Assembly: GCA_002308815.1 (NCBI GenBank)
Contig: DBVX01000023.1
Coordinates: 1-24,606, forward strand
Reading direction: 5' to 3'
Origin: Bacteroidales bacterium UBA1253
Lineage (GTDB): Bacteria; Bacteroidota; Bacteroidia; Bacteroidales; Paludibacteraceae
DNA length: 24,606 nucleotides
Position 1 is the stretch's first letter. Every line of letters starts with the position of its first letter. Made by a program: the position numbers and the translations under genes. Positions 8,701-16,211 of the stretch are shown here, one piece after another. A model generated the notes under the pieces. It was not told where the DNA came from. It did not search any database and saw only the letters and a list, made by a program, of their open reading frames with translations.

Positions 8701-11700
8701 TGGACGGAAAGGCAATGACGGATTTCAAGCCGGAACAATACTCCTATTCCATTGCTATCGACTCTGAGACTCTTCCCGAAGTGACTGCTGAAACAGCCGA
8801 AGGTCAGACCGCGCAGGTGATTGTCAACGGGAACACAGCGGTGATCTATGTACAGAGCGGTGAGGAGACTGCCAAGTACGAACTGACTTTCACCCATACT
8901 GTGTCCGATGACTGCACCCTGAAAGCCATCCTGCTGGACGGCAAGGCGATGGCAGGCTTCTCTTCGGATGTCTATTCATACACAGAGAAACTGGCGGAGG
9001 GAAGCGCGCTGCCAACAGTCACTTACGAGAAGAACAACGCGCATCAGACTGTCCATACCGGTCTGACAGGAAAGGCAGGCGTACAACTTGTCGTAACCGC
9101 TGAGGACGGTACAAGCGCGAAGACCTATACGGTGGATTTTGACATTCCCGCCAACGGGGACGCGCATCTCAAAAACATCACGCTGGAGGGGCGCTCCGAC
9201 TTCACTTACGACGAAGACACCTACGACTATTTCCTTGATCAGGAAACAGGGGCGGATCTTCCCAAGATGAGCATAGAGACCAAGCCCGGCCAGACGACGA
9301 TGATGACCACGGTGAACGGGACGGAGCAGCGTGTGCTGGTTCTTGCGGAAAACGGCATGCAGGCCACCTATACGGTGCATTACAACCTCATCCGATCCGA
9401 CAACGTGCAGTTGAAGACCATTTTGATAGAGGGTGAGGAACTGGACGGTTTTGACCCTGCTGTGACGGACTATACTGTCACTCTGGCATGGCGCACAAGA
9501 GTCATCCCCTCCATCCAACCGATTGGCGTGCTTCCCACGCAGACAATCACCACCTTCCGCAGCAGCGTGAACGGAACGACCGTGATAACGGTTCTTGCTC
9601 CTGACGGCAAGACATCGGGCGACTACCGCATTCATTTCCCTGTTGTCAAGAGCGACAGCACATATCTGGCAGATTTGACTATGCCTTTCAATGATGATCT
9701 TTCGCTGGAACCCGTTTTCAGTCAGGAGGTAACCGACTACGAGGTGTTCCTGCCTTACGGTTCGGACACGGTGCCTGCCTTGAGTTTCATAAAAGCACTG
9801 CCCGAACAGAGCGTGCATCAGATTATCCGCCGCGTGAACGAGACTTCGGAGATCATCGTCACCGCTGAAGACGGCAAACAACTGACCTACAAGGTGAAGT
9901 TCACCGTCAAAGACCCGACGGAGGAGAACCTGCTGACACTCCTGCGCGTAGTGGAGACCAACGACACGCTGCTGGGCAAGGTAAACGAGGTGTTCGACAA
10001 GACCAAGCGCGACTTCACCGCCAACCTGCCCTTCGGAAGCCGCTCAATGACCATCGAGTACAAGAAATCCTACGGCACGCAGACCGTGTTTGTGGAGAGC
10101 GGCGGCATACTGGATGAGACGCGTGTCACCGCCCAGTCGAACGTGAAAGGTGTGAAGGATGAGGTTTACACCATAACGCCTGCTGTGGATCCGAAAGACC
10201 CTGCCGTGCTGACTGACATCAAGGTCAACGGGGCTACGATTAAGGGATTTGACCCCGAACAGTTCTCGTACATAGTGAATGTAACCGGCTCACCTGTCAT
10301 TGACTATACCTTGAACGAGGGAGCTTCGATTTCCTATGAGCCGTCCCAGAAACACTGGCAGGCAACCATCACTTACGGCAGCCGCTCGAACACCTACCAT
10401 CTGTGGTTCTACTATGAGAACGATGTGGTACCCAATGCCGAGTTCACCGAATGGTCGCCTTGCACCGCACTGTCCTCTGCAAACAAACCCACTGGATGGA
10501 ATACGATAGCCGATGCGCTGGGACAGCATAAAGGTTTCTTTACTTTCACCCCTGACGAACTGGTGACAGAGAGCGATGGGAACGTACATCTATCCACCCG
10601 CTATTCGACACCGGGCGGCGGCAGCATACCGGGCTTTATCACGTTAGGCACCGTAACCGGCAGCTGGGGTATAGCCGGTGCCAGCTCGTTCGCCGTTTCG
10701 GGCGGCATACCGTTCCACAACAGCCCGGATACGATAAAGATACGCAGCAGCGTCAGCAAAGTAACCGACAACAATCTGGTGCAGTACATCCTGACCGGTT
10801 CGAAAGGCGTGAAGACCATCGACTGGAAGGAAGGCACCTACGGCTGGACGGAAAAAGTGTATGACCTGACAGAAGCCAATACGGCTGTGGGCTATCCGAA
10901 TCTGCTGAATATCGTTATCAATTCCTTCCATCAGATTTCAGGAACCAACGCGGTGGCTTCCACCAGTTCAAAAGCCGATATGTATCTGGATTATATCCGT
11001 TTCGAGTACAACCATACCCTGACCGGTCTGACCGTCAACAGTCTGCCCGCCACAATGTCGGGAAATGCCTTCTCCGTTACACTGAAGAGTTCAGAGGCAA
11101 TAGAGATTCCGCAACTTGTATTTACAGGAGAAGTTGCCGACCAGGCACCGACAGTAAAATGGGCAGCCGAGACACCTGTCGGCGAGTACGGTGTGCGTAC
11201 AGCAGCCATCCGCAACTTCGCCGAGAACGGAACAGATTATACGGATTACACATTGGAGGTGAAGCGTCCGCTCTCCAAAGTCAACACACTGGCTAACATC
11301 ATCCTGGGCGGCAAACTGCTGGCAGGATTTGACTCCGACCAGACGGATTACACCATCACGCTGACTCCGTCGGATATCCTTCCTGACCTGCAGGCAACGG
11401 CAACGAGCAGCCGCGCCAAGATGACCACCACCCGCACCAAAGATGCGGTGACAATCGTGGTTGCGCCCGAATACGGGGAAAGCAAGACCTACACCATCCA
11501 TATCAACTGGAAGGAGGACAGCAACACGACCCTCAAGTCTCTGGCCCCCGACAAAGGCACGTTGGTTCCCGATTACGACCCGTCTGTCCGCGAATACACG
11601 CTCAAAGCCGACACGATGCCTGACTTCCATTTCGTCAAGGGACACACGCTTCAGACGGTGGATGTGAACAACGGCATTATATCCGTTGAATCCGAGGACG

Positions 11701-14700
11701 GCACAAAAGGAATGTACAAAGTGACGCTCGTCCCCGTAGCCTATACGACTTCCGCCCAGTTGGGTGAGATGGAATGGGACGGCATACCCGTGAAAGATTT
11801 CTCGAAAGATGTATATGACTACTATCCCGCAGCAGCTCCGGTTCAAGTCATTTACCACCAGACGGACAACCGCGACTCGATTGTATATATACAGGAGGAA
11901 ACGGGTATGACATGGAACACCTACGGCTCGCCCGCAGGCACAGAACATACCTACCGCATCCATTATCCCGCAGCCAAATCGAAAGACACACATCTGAAGA
12001 ACATCTATATGAATGATGCTTCTCTGGAAGGTTTCGACGCTGACGTGAACGACTATACCATACCCACCGATGCCGCTGTTATGCTGGTTGTGGAGAAATC
12101 AGAGGAGGCGCAGACTGTGGATATAAAGTGGAGCAACGGTGTATTCACCATCCTCGTTACCGCAGAGGACGGCGTATCGACGGCCACCTATACGGTTACC
12201 ATCACACCCGACCTGAGCAATGATTCGCAACTTCTGAAGATACTTGCCGATGGCAAACTCATAGACGGTTTCCGGTCTGATTCGCTGTACTACGAAATCG
12301 TCCTTCCCACTCCCGCTGTCAAGAAAGCGGAACCTATGCTGCCCGTATTGACATACGAGCGCAAACAGGAGGAGCAGCAGGTGGAGATACAGACAGGCAA
12401 GGTGGGGCAGTCCACGTATATCATCGTGACGGCGGAGGACGGCACAAACACAACTTATGAGTTGCTCATCCGGGCAGAAGCCAGCCACAATGCCAGTCTG
12501 ACGGGTATCATTGTGAACGGGCAACTCGTGGAACGCTTTGATAAAGACCGCCTGTACTATTCCACCCAGTCCGCGATTGACAATGATGTGATTGAATGGG
12601 CAACGGAGGATAACTTCCAGAAAATTACCACCTCGCAAAACAAATACACCGACCGGACCGAACACACAATCCACGTCATTGCGCAGGACGGCGTAACCGT
12701 GAATGACTACAAGGTGGAAATATTCCGTAAACCCGCTTCCAACGATACCGAATTGGGTAATATCCTGCTGAATGGTAAAGCATTGGAAGATTTTGAGGAG
12801 GAACTGAATCCCGATCTGAAATTCGAGTCGGGCAATACTGTATATACCGTCAATCTTCCCACCGGGGCCACACTGCCGCAAGTGTCCGCACAGTTGAAGA
12901 GTGACGGACAAAGCGTCAGCGTAAGTCAGAGTGAGACGCAGATTCTGATTACCGTTACCGCCAAGGACGGTGTATCCAAGCGCGTCTATACACTCGATTT
13001 CCGCCGCCCGCTTTCGTCCGATGCGACACTCGACATGATTTACACCGGCACGGAAGAGTTGCAAGGATTCGCCGCCGGCACGTTCTTCTATCAGATTGTT
13101 CTGCCGGAAGGTGTCACCACATTGCCGGAGGTTACCCCGCAGGGAAAGGCGACGCAGACGGTAACTACCGAACAGGCAACCGAAAACACCATGCAGGCAA
13201 CCATTCATGTTACCGCACAGGACGGCGTGACACAATCCACCTACACCGTCGCTTTCGCCTTCACATTGAACGACAATGCCGATCTGAAGATGCTCTATCT
13301 GGACGGTGATACGCTGACATACAAACAGGGTACACAGATACAGACTTTCACCCCTTCCATACACAACTACACCGTCACGCTGCCGGTCGGCACAGAAACG
13401 TTCCCCGAACTCACTTGGGATCTTGACAACAAATGGCAGAAGACCGCAAAAACCGTTCTGGAGGAAACAAAAACCAACAAGAGCGAGCAAGTGGAGGTAA
13501 CTGCCCAAAGCGGAAGGAAAGGAATCTATACGGTCAATTACGATATTCAGCAGTCGGACAACACACTGCTCGCAAACATCATCGTGGACAACCGTCCTCT
13601 CGCCGATTTTGTCCCCGAACAGACGGAGTACTTCCACACCGTCGCGTCCTCCACATCCCCCCTTCCTAAAGTGGAATATGAGACATCTGACATGTACCAG
13701 ACCGTCCGGTTGGATACATTGGACGATCAAATCAAGGGAATGAAATCGCTCAACAAGAAAATAACCATTACCGTTACGGCGCAAAACAATGCCACCCGTG
13801 TCTATACCATCCACTTCCCTGTCACGCTCTCCGGCGAATCGCGTCTGGATATGATTTACGTGGAAGGCGAGCCGATTGAAGAGTTCGACAAGGATGTGTA
13901 CTCATACACATGGAAAGTACCCTACAGCGGAACCAACCAGCACCAGATGCCCAATGTGACCGTCTCCAGAAAACTCAACACCCAGAACGTATCCTACACC
14001 CAGAAAGGCGATTCCGTCATGCTCATCCACGTCATGGCAGAGGACGGCATCCACGCGGAAGACTACACCGTCCGCTTCATATACGGCAAATCGCCGAACG
14101 CGCAACTGGCGAACATTATGGTGGACGGGGAGCCGCTGGCGGGATACCAACCCGACATACTCACATACGAGTATGAACTCTATGACGATGCCGTTCAACC
14201 TACAGTCGAATGGATTCCTTCCGATGCGGAACAGCAGCTCAACGAGCAGGAGGACATCACAATCTTTGACGGCAAACGGTACACAACCCTTTCCTGCGAG
14301 GTTGTCGCACCTGACGGGGACAACCGCACGACCTACAGTATCTTGTTCGCCTTCATCAAGAGCGCACAGGACACACTGCCCGTTGCCGTGCGTATGGACT
14401 CACTGCTTGTCCGAGAACAGCCTGTCAATCGCGCGAACGGCTTTGATCACGACTTCCATGCTGACACGCTTGCTTATCAGAAAAATCCTTATGAATCTGG
14501 AACAAAGGAGGACGGGTTCTTCGGAGTGGAGGATGTCCGTTTTGTCACCGCCGACCAACGGGTGAATGCCACTATTGACTCGGACGATCGGTTCAATCCG
14601 CAGGACAACACGCTGATTGAGCGGATTATCCATATCACGCTCTACAGCACGGTAGCGGGCGATACAGCCCATGTGACGTACGACCTTGTGCAGCGTGTCA

Positions 14701-15293
14701 GCCTCAGTCACGACAGCACTGTCATCATGATTATGCTGGATAACGAGCCTTTGGCCGATTTCGATCCCGAAGTGCATCACTATCAGATTCCTGTTTTAGG
14801 AAAGACACCTGATGTATCCGTCATAGCCGCAGACTCCCGTGCGGAAGTGTCCATCCTGCCGGATGGCGAAACGCGAGTCATTACCTGTGTGTCGCAATAC
14901 GCATCAATCTTCAATCCGAGGAACAGAAACATCTACACCGTCGAGTTCGTCGAGTCATCCATCGACCGCGTAGCACGAATCGAGCCGAGTGACATTCTTC
15001 TCAAATACATCCCCGGATCGACGCAGATAGCCGTTGCCTGCCTGCGCAACGATGCGCAGATAGCCGTCTATTCATCAGACGGGCACCTGCTCTTCTACCG
15101 CGCTATGCAGGCTATTGACCCCAGATACGCCATCGTGTCAAAAGACCCGAACGGGCAGGACTATTTCAACGACGTGACAGATGTATCGCAGTGCACCATC
15201 CTGACGCTTGACCCGCATACGTTGTACTTCTACACCATCTATCAAAGCAGCAAGCGCAAGGTGACTTCCGGCAAACTGCTCTTCGTACAATAA
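5799..15293 (+). CDS. Giant secreted fibre-like protein: two PCMD domains and about 30 cadherin-like beta-sandwich units (3164 aa)
   Basis: The frame is open for 9.5 kb. Residues 1-21 are a Sec signal peptide (MKKINYLFLS..., cleaved after VQA). Residues about 22-261 resemble the PCMD domain (FEDW, DLYVDDVELIY near its end), with a local cluster of three cysteines (C164, C174, C185). Residues 262-1540 hold about 15 units of 75-100 aa. The consensus is S-x-N-x-x-L-K-x-I-x-x-D-G-K-x-L-x-G-F-D near the start, Y-T-v-x-L-p-x-G-T, P-e-V-t-y-E, Q-x-V, and I-V-T-A-x-D-G...Y-T-I-x-F at the end, as in the cadherin-like family PF12733. Residues 1541-1738 look like a second PCMD (PNAEFTEWSP, MYLDYIRFEYN). 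Residues 1739-3053 hold about 15 further units. Residues 3054-3164 form a different beta domain (IAVYSSDGHLLFYR, LYFYTIYQSSKR, SGKLLFVQ) that resembles a T9SS sorting domain. It is probably an extended surface or matrix protein. Units 1, 14, 16 and 29 are degenerate, so the count is approximate. Confidence 0.9.
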   Translation: MKKINYLFLSFLLMAGMGVQAQQLPDQHFEDWSGSFDGNAQPRDWHGSNVSQMGFNFTFLYRREGRTGSCAYVANQEVGAMGVTETAPGYFSLGYAWSAIEGVDTKTGTGGTEGGISFTYRPDTLSVWIRRTGSSATSEDFNIVFYSWLGNSSGNSYRSKGGSCKSSTHTNEECDIRQSTNGNMCGTSVQAKQVAEGWHRERASYPDWTNIRVPIYYLRDDAPEKVNVIFSAGNAPNAFNNTGIIKGNDLYVDDVELIYSCKVQKLYIDGLVWNGFNPDTEEEQVYSLGQDATSVPEIIAMRGAGKLTNSQNKTATFPGRRLTGDEITINKGAVGEVTTLTVKSGDGSKTMTYKIRFVKQASSNAYLAGIKVDGKDKEGFNPYVADVEVVLPYGTTAVPVIEPIGQDNGQSYVINDAKTLNDVTTVKVTAADGKTTRTYTIRFKIALLSDNTLKDILVDGSSIPDFSSQKVSYTYSLPTGTTKVPEVKAVSAYADGEQTIVYEAPAEMTNNCQYKIKVSTKGNPVAKTYTITFKLEASSNTYLNNLTLDGKQIAGFDKKKFIYYVELAMGSTSIPEIGYETGDAAQKVTVNKSDVNGTTVIVVEAANGSQSVYKIIFSTQQSENTLLKAIYLDGKPLEGFDSSTRVYNITLPVGTTDKDFPSITWEKTDEFQKVEMTEGGINGTTRIVVTAGNGATTQYQLIFTVAQDNANYLNMIYIDGKELAGFDKETLNYTYVLESTATSLPKVTYERGSSYQTVTDKKPSELTGDYVLTVRPQKGSARIYTITFTQTLSSNAQLKMIRVGGKELEDFKAETFNYTYTLPAGTATLPEVTYEKQEEGQKVLGMRQGNDYILTVTAQDGKAKNTYKVSFTIPKSESAFLKMIYLDGNPLAGFDQTVLSYTYTLATETCPVITVERADEAQQVTIVSPKAAGTAQIIVRPEAGEQNIYTIKFQSVSSSNTLLKGVSLDGKAMTDFKPEQYSYSIAIDSETLPEVTAETAEGQTAQVIVNGNTAVIYVQSGEETAKYELTFTHTVSDDCTLKAILLDGKAMAGFSSDVYSYTEKLAEGSALPTVTYEKNNAHQTVHTGLTGKAGVQLVVTAEDGTSAKTYTVDFDIPANGDAHLKNITLEGRSDFTYDEDTYDYFLDQETGADLPKMSIETKPGQTTMMTTVNGTEQRVLVLAENGMQATYTVHYNLIRSDNVQLKTILIEGEELDGFDPAVTDYTVTLAWRTRVIPSIQPIGVLPTQTITTFRSSVNGTTVITVLAPDGKTSGDYRIHFPVVKSDSTYLADLTMPFNDDLSLEPVFSQEVTDYEVFLPYGSDTVPALSFIKALPEQSVHQIIRRVNETSEIIVTAEDGKQLTYKVKFTVKDPTEENLLTLLRVVETNDTLLGKVNEVFDKTKRDFTANLPFGSRSMTIEYKKSYGTQTVFVESGGILDETRVTAQSNVKGVKDEVYTITPAVDPKDPAVLTDIKVNGATIKGFDPEQFSYIVNVTGSPVIDYTLNEGASISYEPSQKHWQATITYGSRSNTYHLWFYYENDVVPNAEFTEWSPCTALSSANKPTGWNTIADALGQHKGFFTFTPDELVTESDGNVHLSTRYSTPGGGSIPGFITLGTVTGSWGIAGASSFAVSGGIPFHNSPDTIKIRSSVSKVTDNNLVQYILTGSKGVKTIDWKEGTYGWTEKVYDLTEANTAVGYPNLLNIVINSFHQISGTNAVASTSSKADMYLDYIRFEYNHTLTGLTVNSLPATMSGNAFSVTLKSSEAIEIPQLVFTGEVADQAPTVKWAAETPVGEYGVRTAAIRNFAENGTDYTDYTLEVKRPLSKVNTLANIILGGKLLAGFDSDQTDYTITLTPSDILPDLQATATSSRAKMTTTRTKDAVTIVVAPEYGESKTYTIHINWKEDSNTTLKSLAPDKGTLVPDYDPSVREYTLKADTMPDFHFVKGHTLQTVDVNNGIISVESEDGTKGMYKVTLVPVAYTTSAQLGEMEWDGIPVKDFSKDVYDYYPAAAPVQVIYHQTDNRDSIVYIQEETGMTWNTYGSPAGTEHTYRIHYPAAKSKDTHLKNIYMNDASLEGFDADVNDYTIPTDAAVMLVVEKSEEAQTVDIKWSNGVFTILVTAEDGVSTATYTVTITPDLSNDSQLLKILADGKLIDGFRSDSLYYEIVLPTPAVKKAEPMLPVLTYERKQEEQQVEIQTGKVGQSTYIIVTAEDGTNTTYELLIRAEASHNASLTGIIVNGQLVERFDKDRLYYSTQSAIDNDVIEWATEDNFQKITTSQNKYTDRTEHTIHVIAQDGVTVNDYKVEIFRKPASNDTELGNILLNGKALEDFEEELNPDLKFESGNTVYTVNLPTGATLPQVSAQLKSDGQSVSVSQSETQILITVTAKDGVSKRVYTLDFRRPLSSDATLDMIYTGTEELQGFAAGTFFYQIVLPEGVTTLPEVTPQGKATQTVTTEQATENTMQATIHVTAQDGVTQSTYTVAFAFTLNDNADLKMLYLDGDTLTYKQGTQIQTFTPSIHNYTVTLPVGTETFPELTWDLDNKWQKTAKTVLEETKTNKSEQVEVTAQSGRKGIYTVNYDIQQSDNTLLANIIVDNRPLADFVPEQTEYFHTVASSTSPLPKVEYETSDMYQTVRLDTLDDQIKGMKSLNKKITITVTAQNNATRVYTIHFPVTLSGESRLDMIYVEGEPIEEFDKDVYSYTWKVPYSGTNQHQMPNVTVSRKLNTQNVSYTQKGDSVMLIHVMAEDGIHAEDYTVRFIYGKSPNAQLANIMVDGEPLAGYQPDILTYEYELYDDAVQPTVEWIPSDAEQQLNEQEDITIFDGKRYTTLSCEVVAPDGDNRTTYSILFAFIKSAQDTLPVAVRMDSLLVREQPVNRANGFDHDFHADTLAYQKNPYESGTKEDGFFGVEDVRFVTADQRVNATIDSDDRFNPQDNTLIERIIHITLYSTVAGDTAHVTYDLVQRVSLSHDSTVIMIMLDNEPLADFDPEVHHYQIPVLGKTPDVSVIAADSRAEVSILPDGETRVITCVSQYASIFNPRNRNIYTVEFVESSIDRVARIEPSDILLKYIPGSTQIAVACLRNDAQIAVYSSDGHLLFYRAMQAIDPRYAIVSKDPNGQDYFNDVTDVSQCTILTLDPHTLYFYTIYQSSKRKVTSGKLLFVQ
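6582..10418 (+). repeat. First array of about 15 beta-sandwich units (residues 262-1540)
   Basis: I read unit starts at SSNAYL, SDNTLK, SSNTYL, SENTLL, DNANYL, SSNAQL, SESAFL, SSNTLL, SDDCTL, NGDAHL, SDNVQL, SDSTYL, EENLL and KDPAVL, preceded by a less typical first unit starting KVQKLYIDG. The mean length is about 85 residues. Conservation is at protein level; DNA copies are diverged, which argues against recent slippage. Units 13 and 14 carry insertions, and unit 15 abuts the second PCMD. Confidence 0.75.
11013..14957 (+). repeat. Second array of about 15 beta-sandwich units (residues 1739-3053)
   Basis: Unit starts are visible at HTLTGL, KVNTLA, DSNTTL, TTSAQL, SKDTHL, SNDSQL, SHNASL, SNDTEL, SSDATL, NDNADL, SDNTLL, SGESRL, SPNAQL, AQDTLP and SHDSTV. 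The mean is about 88 residues, slightly longer and more varied than the first array. Units 23, 25, 26 and 29 have insertions of 10-25 residues. The last unit leads directly into the C-terminal domain. Confidence 0.72.
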
Positions 15294-15314
15294 CCAAAAA
15301 AATATCAGACTGCT

Positions 15315-15665
15315 ATGAAAACCAGACATTCTGTTTATTTCTGCTTGCTTCTTGCTTTGACAGTCTTTCCCCTTTCCTCCTGTCAGGAAGACGTAACCGA
15401 TATCGGCTATACGGACAGTCCCGTACTGACACTGACCGAAAGCACCGTAGAGATGCACCCGGGCGAGACACACAGGCTTTCTCTCACCTGCAGCATCTCC
15501 GGCATCAGTTGGAACAGCGCGAACGACACCGTTGCCTCCGTTGACATACTCGGAACCGTCACCGCGCACAGGACAGGCGAAACAACTGTCACTGTCACCC
15601 GCAAGACAGAGGATGAAAACCATGTCACCCGCACCGCCTCATGCCTGATCCGTGTAACCGAATAA
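15315..15665 (+). CDS. Small Big_2-domain lipoprotein (116 aa)
   Basis: The N-terminus has a lipoprotein signal with lipobox LSSC, so C23 would be lipidated. The next residues QED are acidic, like the surface-export signals reported for Bacteroidetes lipoproteins, so it may face outward. Residues about 33-115 form one bacterial Ig-like (Big_2) domain: LTLTESTVEMHPGETHRLS, then ISWNSANDTVASVD, GTVTAHRTGETTVTV. It starts 21 bp after the giant gene and must be co-transcribed with it. A role as anchor or partner for the giant protein is inferred from position only. Confidence 0.85.
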   Translation: MKTRHSVYFCLLLALTVFPLSSCQEDVTDIGYTDSPVLTLTESTVEMHPGETHRLSLTCSISGISWNSANDTVASVDILGTVTAHRTGETTVTVTRKTEDENHVTRTASCLIRVTE

Positions 15666-15684
15666 CAGATTCTCACGATTGATT

Positions 15685-16161
15685 ATGACCAACGACAACC
15701 CAATACTCGTCTGGTACGCCAACCTCACCAATCCGACCGGTGACGATCAGGCCGATCTTGATGTGATGCTGATGGACAAGAACAACCCGCAGGATGCACA
15801 GTCCGCCGTGTCGGGGCTTATACGGAATCTGTTGATGAACGGTTTCCGCGAGCCGGTCTTCCGCCTTCTCATATCGGGCGCGAGAAAACAGAACGCCATT
15901 GTGGTTCGCGCTAAAGCGATGGCAGCCGTCATCTTTATCGCCACCGCTTTTGATGAAATGATACGACAGTCGCAGGCGTTGCAGGAAGACCTGCTTGATA
16001 TGCTGGAGAATCAGCACGATGAGGCACTGCTCGCCCTTACGCACTACGCACAGATGCGAAAGCACATGATCATTATGGGAAAACCGCAGAAACCCCTCCG
16101 GCAGACCCTTATTTTCAGCCTTATTGTACTGGGCGATGAGGAGCAGCAGAACTTCAATTGA
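15685..16161 (+). CDS. Small helical protein of unknown function (158 aa)
   Basis: I do not recognise this family. It has no signal peptide or clear membrane segment. The middle is Ala/Leu/Ile-rich and predicted helical (about 42-128), with a hydrophobic stretch AMAAVIFIATAF around 80-91, a Gln/Glu-rich helix after it (QALQEDLLDMLENQHDEALL), and a basic segment KPQKPLRQ near the end. I chose ATG at 15685 over an in-frame TTG two codons upstream. It begins 19 bp after the lipoprotein and ends 50 bp before transketolase, all on the same strand, so it is likely part of one transcript. Because it appears cytosolic while its upstream neighbours are exported, its link to them is uncertain. Confidence 0.7.
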   Translation: MTNDNPILVWYANLTNPTGDDQADLDVMLMDKNNPQDAQSAVSGLIRNLLMNGFREPVFRLLISGARKQNAIVVRAKAMAAVIFIATAFDEMIRQSQALQEDLLDMLENQHDEALLALTHYAQMRKHMIIMGKPQKPLRQTLIFSLIVLGDEEQQNFN

Positions 16162-16211
16162 GGAAGACAGAAAACCTTTGAGAACAAGAACATCAAAAAA
16201 TCATTATACGT

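Noticed and set aside
12099..13814. Open frame of 571 codons on the minus strand inside the giant gene
   Set aside because: It lies wholly antisense to the repeat units, has no recognisable domain, and its long length follows from biased codon use in the repeated plus-strand gene. The same applies to 11091-11993 and 8976-9881 on the minus strand.
5799..15293. Possible non-ribosomal or mega-enzyme function for the 3164-aa protein, given its size
   Set aside because: No catalytic motif is visible; the length is explained by about 30 similar beta-sandwich units behind a signal peptide.
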